The notes: generated from the sequence alone by a model not told the origin. Shown: positions 26,140 through 35,013, numbered from the stretch's first letter. The stretch: 64,000 bases of DNA from Methylobacterium sp. J-067 (GCF_022829465.1 NZ_JAKSXZ010000140.1:180183-244182); one strand, 5' to 3'. Numbers and translations: made by a program.

Positions 26140-26805
26140 ATGACAGACCATTCACCGGGCAACGCGGGTGCGCCGACGCGCCGTGCCGTCGTCGAGGGAT
26201 GCGCCGTCGTCGGCGCCCTCGGCCTCGGCGGCTTCGGCCTGCCCACGTCCTCCGCGCGGGCGGAAACCCCCGCCGCCGGAGACCCCGCGCCGCAGACCAT
26301 GCCAGTGCGCCTCACCATCAACGGCCAGGCGCACGACCTGAACCTCGACACCCGCACGTCCCTGCTCGACACGTTGCGCGAGCATCTCGCGCTCACGGGG
26401 TCGAAGAAGGGCTGCGACCACGGCCAGTGCGGCGCCTGCACGGTGCTGGTGAACGGGCGGCGCATCAACTCCTGTCTGACGCTCGCCGTCATGCACGAGG
26501 GCGACGACATCACGACCATCGAGGGGCTGGCCCAGGGCGAGACGCTGCACCCGATGCAGGCCGCCTTCATCCAGCACGACGGCTTCCAGTGCGGCTACTG
26601 CACGCCAGGGCAGATCTGCTCGGCGGTGGGCATGCTGAACGAGGTCAAGGACGGCTTTCCGAGCCACGTCACCGACGACCTGACGGCCAAGACCGCCCTG
26701 AGCGACGCCGAGATCCGCGAGCGGATGGCGGGCAACATCTGCCGCTGCTCGGCCTACCCGAACATCGTCGCGGCGATCCGCGACACCGCCGGCACGAAGC
26801 TGTGA
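26140..26805 (+). CDS. paoA: Aldehyde oxidoreductase iron-sulfur subunit (PaoA/YagT-like)
   Basis: Small subunit of a heterotrimeric periplasmic molybdenum aldehyde oxidoreductase. A Tat-type leader (TRRAVVEG followed by VVGALGLGGFGLP, cleavage-like SARA) exports the complex. Two [2Fe-2S] sites: KKGCDHGQCGACTVLVNGRR...CLTLAVMH, and FQCGYCTPGQICS...GNICRCSAY. 221 residues, close to E. coli PaoA. Longer frame back to 26026 is non-family. First of three genes with paoB and paoC. Confidence 0.94.
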   Translation: MTDHSPGNAGAPTRRAVVEGCAVVGALGLGGFGLPTSSARAETPAAGDPAPQTMPVRLTINGQAHDLNLDTRTSLLDTLREHLALTGSKKGCDHGQCGACTVLVNGRRINSCLTLAVMHEGDDITTIEGLAQGETLHPMQAAFIQHDGFQCGYCTPGQICSAVGMLNEVKDGFPSHVTDDLTAKTALSDAEIRERMAGNICRCSAYPNIVAAIRDTAGTKL

Positions 26806-26815
26806 GGGTCGGACA

Positions 26816-27790
26816 ATGAAAGCCTTCACCTACGAGCGTCCCGCGACCGTTCAGGAGGCGGCGAAGATCGTCGCCGAGCGGCCGAACGCCACCTTCATCG
26901 CAGGTGGCACAAACCTCCTCGACCTGATGAAGCTTCAGGTCGAGATGCCCGCCACCCTGGTCGACGTCAACCGCCTGCCCCTCGCACAGGTCGAGGACAC
27001 GAAGGACGGCGGATTGCGGATCGGCGCCCTGGTGCGCAATGCCGACCTCGCCGCCCATCCCCGCGTGCGGAAGGATTACGCGGTGCTCTCGCGGGCCCTG
27101 CTCGCCGGGGCCTCGGGCCAGTTGCGCAACAAGGCGACCACCGCCGGCAACCTGCTTCAGCGCACCCGCTGCTACTACTTCTACGACACGGCCATGCCCT
27201 GCAATAAGCGCGAGCCGGGCTCGGGCTGCGCGGCCATCGGCGGCTTCAACCGCATCATGGCCGTGGTCGGGGCCAGCGATCAGTGCATCGCTACCAACCC
27301 GTCCGACATGAACGTCGCGATGGCGGCCCTCGACGCCACCATCGAGACGGTGAACCCTGAGGGCCAGACCCGCAGCATCGCCATGGCCGATTTCCATCGG
27401 TTGCCGGGCGACACGCCGCAGATCGAGACCGATCTGAAGAAGGGCGAGATCATCACGGCGGTGACGCTGCCAAAGCCCATCGAGGGCACGCATATCTATC
27501 GGAAGGTCCGGGACCGGGCCTCCTACGCCTTCGCCACCATCTCCATCGCGGCGGTGATCGCAGCGGAGGGCAACGGCCGCGTCGGCTCGGCGCGTCTCGC
27601 CTTCGGCGGCCTCGCGCACAAGCCCTGGCGCGTGGCGGCGGCCGAGGAGGCGCTGGTTCGCACCGGCTCCGCCGACGAAGCCGCCGACCGGGTGCTGAAG
27701 GGCGCCCGCGGCTACGGCTCAAACGACTTCAAGATCCCCCTCACCCGCAGGACCTTGCGCGCCGTCGTCGCGCAAGCGACCCGCGCCTGA
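26816..27790 (+). CDS. paoB: Aldehyde oxidoreductase FAD-binding subunit (PaoB/YagS-like)
   Basis: Middle subunit, 324 residues, FAD-binding fold of the xanthine oxidase family: ATFIAGGTNLLDLMKLQVEMP near residues 25-45 and ASGQLRNKATTAGNLLQRTRC near 100-118. The Cys-containing insert CNKREPGSGCAA is the feature that in PaoB carries an additional [4Fe-4S] cluster. It lacks a signal, as expected if it is co-exported with PaoA. It starts 10 bases after paoA. Confidence 0.93.
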   Translation: MKAFTYERPATVQEAAKIVAERPNATFIAGGTNLLDLMKLQVEMPATLVDVNRLPLAQVEDTKDGGLRIGALVRNADLAAHPRVRKDYAVLSRALLAGASGQLRNKATTAGNLLQRTRCYYFYDTAMPCNKREPGSGCAAIGGFNRIMAVVGASDQCIATNPSDMNVAMAALDATIETVNPEGQTRSIAMADFHRLPGDTPQIETDLKKGEIITAVTLPKPIEGTHIYRKVRDRASYAFATISIAAVIAAEGNGRVGSARLAFGGLAHKPWRVAAAEEALVRTGSADEAADRVLKGARGYGSNDFKIPLTRRTLRAVVAQATRA

Positions 27791-27812
27791 CGCCGAACGC
27801 AGGACATCCGCC

Positions 27813-30056
27813 ATGGAGATGAACCAGCCGATCGGCCGTACGCCGCTCGATGACCGCGCCGACGGCCTCGTCGGCAAGCCCCTCGACCGTGTCGACGGGC
27901 CCCTCAAGGTGACGGGCCGCGCGCCCTACGCCTACGAGAGCCACGCGCTCAAGAACCCGGCCTACGGCTACATCGTCACGGCGACCGTCGCCGCCGGGAC
28001 GATCAAGGCCATCGACGCCGAGGCCGCCCGCAAGGCGCCGGGCACGATTCTCGTGATGACCCACGAGAACGTGCCGGAGCAGGGCGAGAAGAAGGAACAG
28101 GTCTGGCCGCAGCTGCAGGGCCGTGAGGTCACGTTCTACGGTCAGCCGGTCGCCTTCGTGGTCGCGGAGACCTTCGAACAGGCCCGCGCCGCCGCCATGC
28201 TGGTGAAGGTGAGCTACGACGCCACCAAGCCGAAGGGCCTGCTGAAGCCGAACCTCGGCGCAGCCTACGAGCCGAAGCCGATGGTGACGTCGCCCGGCGT
28301 AAAGGCGGATTCGTCATTGGGCGATTTCGACGGCGCCTTCGCCAAGGCGCCGATCCAGATCGACGTCGAGTACACGACGCCGACGCAGATCCATGCGCAG
28401 ATGGAGCCGCACGCCACCATCGCGGAATGGCAGACGGGGCCGGACGGCGATGCCGTGGTGCTCTATTCGGCGAACCAGATGCCGAACCGCGGCCAGCCCC
28501 CGCTCGGCTCGGTGCTGAAACTTCCGCCGGAGAAGGTGCGGATCGTCACGCCCTATATCGGTGGCGGCTTCGGCTCGAAGCTTCAGGCCCTGCCCGAGGC
28601 GACGCTCGCCGCCCTGGCGTCGAAGGTCGTCAAGCGGCCGGTGAAGGTCGCGATGACCCGCCAGCAGGAGTTCCACGTCGGGACGCACCGGACGGACACG
28701 ATCCAGCGCGTCCGCCTCGGCGCCGACAAGGACGGCCGTCTCACGGCCATCGGCCACGAATCGTGGTCGGACACCGCCATCGGCGACGCGTTCTATGAAA
28801 CCTCGGCCAACGTGACGCGCTCGCTCTACGCGGCGCCGAACCGGATCACCGCCCACCGGCTGGTGAATCTGAACCTGCCCATCGCCTCCTCGATGCGTGC
28901 GCCCGGCGAGGCCGTGGGTCAGCTCGCGTTCGAATGCGCCATGGACGAGCTGGCCGAGCGGCTGAACATCGACCCGATCGAGCTGCGCGTCCGCAACGAG
29001 CCGGAGGAGGATCCGGAGAAGAAGATCCCCTACTCCACCCGCCGCCTTGTCGATTGCATGAAGGAAGGCGCGGCACGGTTCGGCTGGGACAAGCGTGCCA
29101 AGCCGGGCACCACCCGCGACGGGCAATGGCTCGTGGGTATCGGCATGTCGGCGGCGGCGCGGCAGAATCCGCTCAAGCCGTCCTCGGCCTCGGTGCATCT
29201 CGGACCGGACGGCGTGCTCGTCGTCCGCATGGCGATGACCGATCTCGGCACCGGCACCTACACGATCCTCACCCAGATCGGCGGAGAGATGATGGGCCTG
29301 CCGGCCGACAAGGTGCGCGTCGAACTCGGCGACACCAACTTCCCGAAGGCGTCCGGCTCCGGCGGTTCGTTCGGCGCGGGCTCGGCGGGCTCGGCACTCT
29401 ACGTCGCCTGCGACAACCTTCGGAAGGCGTTGGTCGAGAAGGCGGGGCTCGGCTCCGGCGATGCGACCTTCGCCAACGGTTCGGTGAGCGTCGGCGGACG
29501 CTCGGTTGCGCTCAAGGACCTTGCCGGGTCCGAGGGCCTGAAGGCCAAGGGCGAGATCAAGCCCGGCGAGATGGAGAAGAAGTTCTCGCAATACTCCTAC
29601 GGCGCGCATTTCGCCGAGGTGGGCGTGGACGTCGATACCGGTGAGATCCGGCTGCGGCGGATGCTCGGCTGCTTCACCGGCGGGCGCATCCTCAACGAGA
29701 AGACCGCCCGCTCGCAGGCCATCGGCGGCATGATCTTCGGCGTTGGCGCGGCGCTGATGGAGGATGCCGTGATCGACCCGCGCTACAGCTACTACGTGAA
29801 CCACGACCTTGCGGAGTACCACGTCTCCACTCACGCCGATGTGCCGAACGTCGACGCGTTCTTCCTGCCCGAACTCGACGACAAGGCGAACCCGCTGAAG
29901 AGTAAGGGTTTGGGCGAACTCGGTATCTGCGGCGCGGGCGCCTCGGTCGCGAACGCGATTTACAACGCCACGGGCATCCGCATCCGCGATTACCCGATGA
30001 CCCTCGACAAGGTGCTCAAGGGGCTGGAAGAACGGGAGACCCAGCGGCGGACGTAA
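27813..30056 (+). CDS. paoC: Aldehyde oxidoreductase molybdenum-binding subunit (PaoC/YagR-like)
   Basis: Catalytic subunit (747 residues) binding molybdopterin cytosine dinucleotide; converts aldehydes, probably aromatic ones, to acids in the periplasm. DRVDGPLKVTGRAPYAYE at the start; TPTQIHAQMEPHATIAEW; PYIGGGFGSKLQ; SSMRAPGEAVGQLAFE; GSGGSFGAGSAGSALY; and KGLGELGICGAGASVANAIYNATG near the end, with the catalytic Glu of GLGE. Molybdenum-cofactor insertion would need an XdhC-type chaperone; none adjoins, but two XdhC-like genes lie at 55.4-56.4 kb. Confidence 0.95.
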   Translation: MEMNQPIGRTPLDDRADGLVGKPLDRVDGPLKVTGRAPYAYESHALKNPAYGYIVTATVAAGTIKAIDAEAARKAPGTILVMTHENVPEQGEKKEQVWPQLQGREVTFYGQPVAFVVAETFEQARAAAMLVKVSYDATKPKGLLKPNLGAAYEPKPMVTSPGVKADSSLGDFDGAFAKAPIQIDVEYTTPTQIHAQMEPHATIAEWQTGPDGDAVVLYSANQMPNRGQPPLGSVLKLPPEKVRIVTPYIGGGFGSKLQALPEATLAALASKVVKRPVKVAMTRQQEFHVGTHRTDTIQRVRLGADKDGRLTAIGHESWSDTAIGDAFYETSANVTRSLYAAPNRITAHRLVNLNLPIASSMRAPGEAVGQLAFECAMDELAERLNIDPIELRVRNEPEEDPEKKIPYSTRRLVDCMKEGAARFGWDKRAKPGTTRDGQWLVGIGMSAAARQNPLKPSSASVHLGPDGVLVVRMAMTDLGTGTYTILTQIGGEMMGLPADKVRVELGDTNFPKASGSGGSFGAGSAGSALYVACDNLRKALVEKAGLGSGDATFANGSVSVGGRSVALKDLAGSEGLKAKGEIKPGEMEKKFSQYSYGAHFAEVGVDVDTGEIRLRRMLGCFTGGRILNEKTARSQAIGGMIFGVGAALMEDAVIDPRYSYYVNHDLAEYHVSTHADVPNVDAFFLPELDDKANPLKSKGLGELGICGAGASVANAIYNATGIRIRDYPMTLDKVLKGLEERETQRRT

Positions 30057-30085
30057 GATCCGCCGCCACCCGAGAGAGACGCCCG

Positions 30086-31615
30086 TTGAACGAAAGCCGC
30101 CAGCCGCCCGCCCGCTTCAACGCGGCCCGCTATTGCATCGGCGAGAACGCCCGCCTCCGGCCCGAGAAGACCGCCCTCATCCTCGTGGGCGACGGAACGG
30201 AGGCGCGGCTCACCTTCGGCGAGGTGGACCGGGCGGTGCGCGGCATCGGCGCGGGGCTGCTGCGGATGGGGCTTAAGCCCGGCGACCGGGTGATGATCCG
30301 CATGGGCAACGATGCGGATTACGCCCTGCTGCATTTCGGGGCGATGGCGGCGGGCCTCGTCTCGCTGCCCTCGTCGCCGCAACTGACGGAGGGCGAGGCC
30401 GCCTTCCTCATGGAGAATTCCGGCGCGGCGGCGGTGGCGCTGGCGGGCGGCTGCACCGTCGAGCCCGACATCCTGGCCGGGCGCATCCTCCTCGACGCAG
30501 CTGCCATCGCGGCATTGAAGACCGGCGAGCCGCTGGCCGACTACGCCGACACGGCGGCCGACGACCCGGCCATGCTGATCTACACCTCCGGCACGACGAG
30601 CCGGCCGAAGGGCGTGCTGCACGGCCACCGGGCGACCTACGGCCGCCGGCCGATGCTCGCTCACTGGATCGGCATCACCGAATCCGACGTGATGCTGCAC
30701 GCCGGCACGATGAACTGGACCTACACGCTCGGCGTCGGCCTGTCCGACCCGTGGTCGGTGGGCGCGACGGCGGTGCTCTACAATGGGCCGCGCGATCCGG
30801 GTGTCTGGCCCCGGCTGATCGCCCGCTACGGCGCGACGATCTTCGCCGCCGTGCCGACCCTCTACCGGCAGATCCTGAAATACGGCGACCTGCCCGCCCA
30901 CGACCTCACCAGCCTGCGCCACGGCTGCACGGCGGGCGAACCGCTCTCCGTCGAGTTACTCGACGCCTGGAAGAAGGCGACCGGCAAGCCGCTCTACGAA
31001 GCCCTCGGGATGAGCGAGATCTCGACCTACATCTCCAGCGGCCCAACCATCCCCGTGCGTCCGGGATCGCCGGGCAAGCCGCAGCCGGGGAGGCGCGTGG
31101 CGATCCTCCCCGTCGAGGGCGGGCCGGAGCCGCTGCCGCTGGGCGAGAGCGGGCTCCTCGCCGTCCACCGGTCGGAGCCGGCGCTGATGCTGGGCTACTG
31201 GAACCGGCCGGACGAGGAAGCGGAGGTGTTCCGTGGCGAGTGGTTCGTCGGCGGCGACCTCGCCCGTTTCGATGAGGACGGCTACCTCTGGTTCGAGGGC
31301 CGCAACAACGACCTGATGAAGGCGATGGGCTACCGCGTCTCGCCAAACGAGGTCGAGGTGGTGCTCGGCGCCCACCCGGCCGTGGCCGAGGTGGGCGTGG
31401 CCGAGTTGCCGGTGCGCGCCGACGTGTCGGTGATCTGCGGCTTCGTGGTGCTTCAGCCGGGCGCCGCCCCGGATGCCGGGACGTTGCTCGACTGGTGCGC
31501 GGACCGCCTCGCCGCCTACAAGCGCCCCCGCGAGATCCGCTTCCTCGACGCCCTGCCGAGGACCGCCAACGGCAAGGTGCAGCGCAAGCGCCTCGTGGCG
31601 GCGTCGCAGGACTAG
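30086..31615 (+). CDS. AMP-forming acyl-CoA synthetase/ligase
   Basis: ANL-superfamily adenylate-forming enzyme, 509 residues. P-loop LIYTSGTTSRPKGVLHGH (about 165-182), YEALGMSE, EWFVGGDLARFDEDGYLWFEGRNNDLMKAMGYRVSPNEVE, and the C-terminal Lys in LPRTANGKVQRKRL. TTG start at 30086, 29 bases after paoC on the same strand. Its position suggests it activates the acid made by the PaoABC-type enzyme to a CoA thioester; the acid (benzoate-like or aliphatic) is not defined. Stop overlaps that of mgtE (CTAG). Confidence 0.85.
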   Translation: MNESRQPPARFNAARYCIGENARLRPEKTALILVGDGTEARLTFGEVDRAVRGIGAGLLRMGLKPGDRVMIRMGNDADYALLHFGAMAAGLVSLPSSPQLTEGEAAFLMENSGAAAVALAGGCTVEPDILAGRILLDAAAIAALKTGEPLADYADTAADDPAMLIYTSGTTSRPKGVLHGHRATYGRRPMLAHWIGITESDVMLHAGTMNWTYTLGVGLSDPWSVGATAVLYNGPRDPGVWPRLIARYGATIFAAVPTLYRQILKYGDLPAHDLTSLRHGCTAGEPLSVELLDAWKKATGKPLYEALGMSEISTYISSGPTIPVRPGSPGKPQPGRRVAILPVEGGPEPLPLGESGLLAVHRSEPALMLGYWNRPDEEAEVFRGEWFVGGDLARFDEDGYLWFEGRNNDLMKAMGYRVSPNEVEVVLGAHPAVAEVGVAELPVRADVSVICGFVVLQPGAAPDAGTLLDWCADRLAAYKRPREIRFLDALPRTANGKVQRKRLVAASQD

Positions 31616-32982
31616 AGCAGCGTCCCGCGCAGGATCAGCAGCGCCACCGAGAAGTAGATCACGAGCCCCGTCACATCGACGAGCGTCGCCACGAACGGCG
31701 CCGAGGCGGTGGCGGGGTCGAAGCCGATGCGTTGGAGCAGGAAGGGCAGCATCGAGCCGGCGAGCGACCCGAAGGTCACGATGCCCACAAGCGCCAGCCC
31801 CACCGTCGCCGCCACCAGCGGCCAATGCTCCCCGTAATCGTAGAGGCCGAGCTTCTGCCACGCGACGATGCGCACCACGGCGATCACCCCGAGGATGCCG
31901 CCGAGCACCAGTCCGGTGGGCAGTTCGCGCAACGCCACCTTCCACCAGTCGCGCAGGCGCACCTGATGCAGCGCGAGGGCGCGGATGAGGAGCGAGGTCG
32001 CCTGCGAACCGGAGTTGCCGCCCGAGCTCATGATGAGCGGGATGAACAGGGTGAGGACGATGGCCTTTTCCAGCTCGCCCTCGAAGCCCTGCATCGCCGA
32101 GGCGGTCAGCATCTCCGAGAGGAACAGGGCGCAGAGCCAGCCGGCCCGCTTCCGGATCATCGTGAGGAAGCCGATATCCATGTAGGGCTCGGGCAGCGCC
32201 TCCATGCCGCCGAAGCGCTGCACCTCCTGCGTCTGCTTCTCGATCATCGCGTCGATCATGTCGTCCACGGTGACGATGCCGATGACGTGGCCCACCGCAT
32301 CCACCACCGGCAGGGCGAGGAGATCGTATTTCGAGATCAGGCGCGCGGCCTCGTCGCGGCTGGCCGTGGGCGAGACGGCGAGCGGCGCACGGCCCGGCGC
32401 CACGGTGAGCACGTTGTCCTCCGGGTTGCCGGAGAGGAGCCGCCGCAGGGGCACGGCCTTCGTCAGCGCGCGGGTGCGCGGGTCGAGCACGAAGATCGAG
32501 TAGATCGTCTCCCGCGTCTTCTCGACGTGGCGGCAATATTCGAGGGTCTGGCCCACCGTCCACGTGCCGGGCACGGTAACGAACTCGGTCGTCATCAGCG
32601 AGCCGACGGTCTCCTCGCCATAGGCCGAGAGCCGGTCGACGGCGCCCCGCGTCTCGGCGTCGAGGCGGGCACGCAGGTCGGAGCGGCCGGGCTCCTCGAT
32701 CTCGCGGAACACGTCGGTCACGCGGTCGGCGGACATGCCCGACAGGAACGAGGCCACCCGGTCGCGGGGCAGCATCTCGATGATCTCGCTGGCGCGTTCG
32801 AGTTCGGGCTGGTCGAGCACTTCGACCGCCTTCTCGATCGGCAGGCCGAGCAGGATCGCCGTGGCGACTTCCGGCGCCTCGGTATTCAGCGCCTCGACGA
32901 TGTCGGGGGCGCGCTCGTCAGCCAGCCTTGCGGCCAGGGCTGCGGGTTCGACGCGGGCGTCGAAGGGAGCCATCTCGTTCAT
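31612..32982 (-). CDS. mgtE: Magnesium transporter MgtE
   Basis: Mg2+ channel with cytosolic regulatory part: MgtE N domain (about 15-120, ...LPIEKAVEVLDQPELERASEII), two CBS domains (about 135-260, GSLMTTEFVTVP...LLALPVVDAVGHVIGIVTVDDM), plug helix and five transmembrane helices (290-456; LFIPLIMSSGGNSGSQATSLLIRAL is the pore signature with PLIMSSGGN). 456 residues from ATG 32982, which has GAGG just ahead; ATG 32994 also possible. Confidence 0.94.
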   Translation of the reverse strand: MNEMAPFDARVEPAALAARLADERAPDIVEALNTEAPEVATAILLGLPIEKAVEVLDQPELERASEIIEMLPRDRVASFLSGMSADRVTDVFREIEEPGRSDLRARLDAETRGAVDRLSAYGEETVGSLMTTEFVTVPGTWTVGQTLEYCRHVEKTRETIYSIFVLDPRTRALTKAVPLRRLLSGNPEDNVLTVAPGRAPLAVSPTASRDEAARLISKYDLLALPVVDAVGHVIGIVTVDDMIDAMIEKQTQEVQRFGGMEALPEPYMDIGFLTMIRKRAGWLCALFLSEMLTASAMQGFEGELEKAIVLTLFIPLIMSSGGNSGSQATSLLIRALALHQVRLRDWWKVALRELPTGLVLGGILGVIAVVRIVAWQKLGLYDYGEHWPLVAATVGLALVGIVTFGSLAGSMLPFLLQRIGFDPATASAPFVATLVDVTGLVIYFSVALLILRGTLL

Positions 32983-33286
32983 GACGCGCCTCATGGGACG
33001 AGGCGGCGCGCCTCAGGATGTCAGGCCGCTCCCGGGCCGCTCGCCGGTCCCGCAGGCCGGCGCGAAGACGGCTTAACGGAAGCGACGGCGCAGGGCCGGG
33101 CGCGGCAGGCACGATCGGTCGGGCACGTCGCTTCACGGGTCTGGGATTGAAGGGGCCGCAGCCCCGCCTAAGCGGTGCCGCGCGGCTGCGTCGTGCGCTG
33201 CCCCGCAGCGTCCGTCAAGCACAAAGCAGCAACTCAGGGTTATCGGATGACCGGTGTGACTGTGAGAAATATAAGCTCGTGTCCGC
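32983..33286. other. Gap between mgtE and pqqA promoter
   Basis: About 300 GC-rich bases upstream of mgtE and of the pqqA promoter. It contains G/C-rich repeats able to fold (GGGGCCGCAGCCCC near 33152) but no convincing gene, tRNA or known RNA family. Confidence 0.4.
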
Positions 33287-33315
33287 TTGTATTGCGCGCC
33301 AACAAACGGTTATAT
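33287..33315 (+). promoter_or_regulatory. Predicted pqqA promoter
   Basis: TTGTAT at 33287-33292 and TTATAT at 33310-33315 separated by exactly 17 bases, in an otherwise GC-rich region; predicted start near 33322, giving a leader of about 120 bases before the first pqqA. The leader holds hairpins CCTGC-ATATC-GCAGG (33316-33330) and CGGTCCG-TTTGT-CGGACCG (33397-33415). Confidence 0.5.
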
Positions 33316-33443
33316 CCTGCATATCGCAGGGCCGAGAGGCGCAGCGCTCCGGGAGACCGGATCGCGGGCCGATCAGGTGGCTGCGGCAAAATCAGACGGT
33401 CCGTTTGTCGGACCGGTGGCTCTAACACTTGAGGATGGTTCAG

Positions 33444-33533
33444 ATGGCTTGGTCTGCCCCCGTCGTGTCCGAGATCTGCGTCGGCATGGAAGTCACCAGC
33501 TACGAGTCGGCCGAGATCGACACCTTCAACTAA
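33444..33533 (+). CDS. pqqA: PQQ precursor peptide PqqA, copy 1
   Basis: 29-residue ribosomal precursor of the redox cofactor pyrroloquinoline quinone. The Glu16 and Tyr20 that PqqE cross-links lie in GMEVTSYESAEIDTFN; the rest matches methylotroph PqqA (SEICVG) with MAWSAPVV at the N-terminus instead of the MKWAAPIV I recall from M. extorquens. GAGGA lies 8 bases before the ATG. PQQ is the cofactor of methanol and other alcohol dehydrogenases. No pqqB, C, D or E is in this window. Too short to be caught by usual gene finders. Confidence 0.93.
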   Translation: MAWSAPVVSEICVGMEVTSYESAEIDTFN

Positions 33534-33539
33534 GTGGTT

Positions 33540-33557
33540 CGCGATCTTCGGATCGCG
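33540..33557 (+). promoter_or_regulatory. Intercistronic UUCG hairpin
   Basis: Perfect 7-bp stem CGCGATC-TTCG-GATCGCG with a cUUCGg tetraloop, 6 bases after the first pqqA stop and 51 bases before the second ATG. No T-run follows, so it is more likely an RNA-stabilising or processing element than a terminator. Confidence 0.6.
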
Positions 33558-33608
33558 GCCCGGTTGACGCTACTCACCCATCCCGAAGTCTTATCAGGAA
33601 GAATTATA

Positions 33609-33698
33609 ATGGCTTGGTCTGCTCCCGTCGTGTCTGAGATCTGCGTCGGCATGGAAGTCACCAGCTACGAGTCCGCTGAGATCGACACCTTCAACTAA
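33609..33698 (+). CDS. pqqA: PQQ precursor peptide PqqA, copy 2
   Basis: Second 29-residue PqqA, identical in protein to copy 1; the DNA differs at 4 third-codon positions (Ala5, Ser9, Ser22, Ala23), all silent. AGGAAG lies 7 bases before the ATG. 75 bases separate the copies. Conserved protein with drifting DNA indicates selection on the peptide. A strong terminator follows, so the pair is a self-contained transcript. Confidence 0.93.
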   Translation: MAWSAPVVSEICVGMEVTSYESAEIDTFN

Positions 33699-33724
33699 GT
33701 CGATCCGGGACCGTTAGGTCTGAG

Positions 33725-33757
33725 AACGCCGCCTCCTTCGGGGGGGCGGCGTTTTTC
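33725..33757 (+). terminator. Intrinsic terminator after pqqA copy 2
   Basis: 11-bp GC-rich stem (AACGCCGCC...GGCGGCGTT) with a small loop and five T residues, 27 bases after the second pqqA stop; also serves the convergent transporter gene. Confidence 0.85.
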
Positions 33758-33765
33758 GTTTGGGC

Positions 33766-35013
33766 TCAGCCCACGAACAGGCCGGCGATGGCCGCACTGG
33801 TGAAATTCGAGAGCGAGCCCGCGAGAATCGCCCGCAAGCCGTAGCGCGCCACCTCGGACCGGCGTTCGGGGACGAGGCTCGAAAAGCTCGCAAGCTGGAT
33901 CGCGATGGACGCGAAGTTGGCGAAGCCGCAGAGCGCGAAGCAGACGATGGCCTGCGAGCGCGGATCGAGCGTGCCGGCCTTCAGCGTCGGCGACAGCGAG
34001 GCGTAGGCGAGGAATTCGTTGAAGGCGAACTTCTGCCCGATGGCGCCGCCGACGATCCCCGCCTGATCCCACGGAACCCCCAGCAGCCACGCGAGCGGCG
34101 CCAGGACGCGCCCGAGCACGGCTTCGATGGACAGGCCGGGCCATCCGAACAGAGTGCCGCCCCAGCCGAGGATGCCGTCCGCCAGGGCGATGAGCCCGAC
34201 GAAGGCGATGAGCATGGCGCCGACCGAGACGGCCACCGCGAGGCCCTTCTGCGTGCCGTCCGCCGCCGCCTCGATGACGTTGGCCGCCCTCGCCTCCCCG
34301 AAGGTGACATGGGTGGAGGTGATGCGGGTCGGCTCGGAGGAGGGAAACAGGATCTTGGCGTAGAGCAGGCTGCCGGGAATCGCCATCACCGAGGCGGCCA
34401 GCAGGTAGGCCATCGGCACGCCGAGTGCCGCGTAGCCTGCGAGGATCGCCCCCGCCGTCGAGGAAGCGCCGCTCGACATCACCGCGAAGAGTTCGGCCCC
34501 GGTCAGCATCGGCAGGAAGGGGCGCAGGGCCACCGCGATCTCGCTCTGCCCGATGGCGATGGTGATGACCGCCGAGAACGATTCGATGGGCGACGTGCCG
34601 AGCAGCCGTTGCAGCCCCGCGCCGAGGATACGCGCCGCCGCCTGCATGATCCCGAAATGATAGACCACGCCGATCAGCGCGGAGACGTAGAGGATCTGCG
34701 GCAGCACCCGCAGCGCTAGGATGAAGCCGGAGCCGCCGAACAGCTCGAACATGCGCGGCTCGACGAGGCCGCCGAACAGGAAGGCGGTGCCCCGGTCCCC
34801 GTAGGCGAGCAGCGTCGCGACGGTGTCGGCGGCCGCGTGCAACGCTGCCTGCCCCGCCGGCACGAACAGCACGAGCGCGCCGAGGCCGATCTGCAGGGCG
34901 AGCGCGCTGATCACCACCCGTGGCCGCACCAGCCGGCGGTTCACCGAGAACAGGAAGGCGACGGCGAGGAGCAGCGCGATGCTCAGGGCCGCGTGGATCA
35001 GGCGTTCGATCAT
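33766..35013 (-). CDS. NupC-type concentrative nucleoside transporter
   Basis: CNT-family H+/nucleoside symporter, 415 residues, about 9-10 membrane segments. Family blocks: PQILYVSALIGVVYHFGIMQ, GQSEIAVALRPFLPMLT, MSSGASSTAGAILAGYAALG, and IGQKFAFNEFLAYASL (the NEF motif). ATG 35013 was chosen; the longer frame to 35130 adds cytosolic sequence overlapping the TetR gene. Substrate probably nucleosides; the nucleoside deaminase at 41.1 kb may be functionally related. Confidence 0.9.
   Translation of the reverse strand: MIERLIHAALSIALLLAVAFLFSVNRRLVRPRVVISALALQIGLGALVLFVPAGQAALHAAADTVATLLAYGDRGTAFLFGGLVEPRMFELFGGSGFILALRVLPQILYVSALIGVVYHFGIMQAAARILGAGLQRLLGTSPIESFSAVITIAIGQSEIAVALRPFLPMLTGAELFAVMSSGASSTAGAILAGYAALGVPMAYLLAASVMAIPGSLLYAKILFPSSEPTRITSTHVTFGEARAANVIEAAADGTQKGLAVAVSVGAMLIAFVGLIALADGILGWGGTLFGWPGLSIEAVLGRVLAPLAWLLGVPWDQAGIVGGAIGQKFAFNEFLAYASLSPTLKAGTLDPRSQAIVCFALCGFANFASIAIQLASFSSLVPERRSEVARYGLRAILAGSLSNFTSAAIAGLFVG

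Noticed and set aside
28314..29834. 506-codon minus-strand frame over paoC
   Set aside because: Shadow of the molybdenum subunit gene.
31495..33150. 551-codon plus-strand frame over mgtE
   Set aside because: Shadow of mgtE; His/Arg-rich and no domain.
33287..33637. 116-codon plus-strand frame across the pqqA region
   Set aside because: Runs through leader hairpins and out of frame over pqqA; the pqqA pair is the conserved signal.
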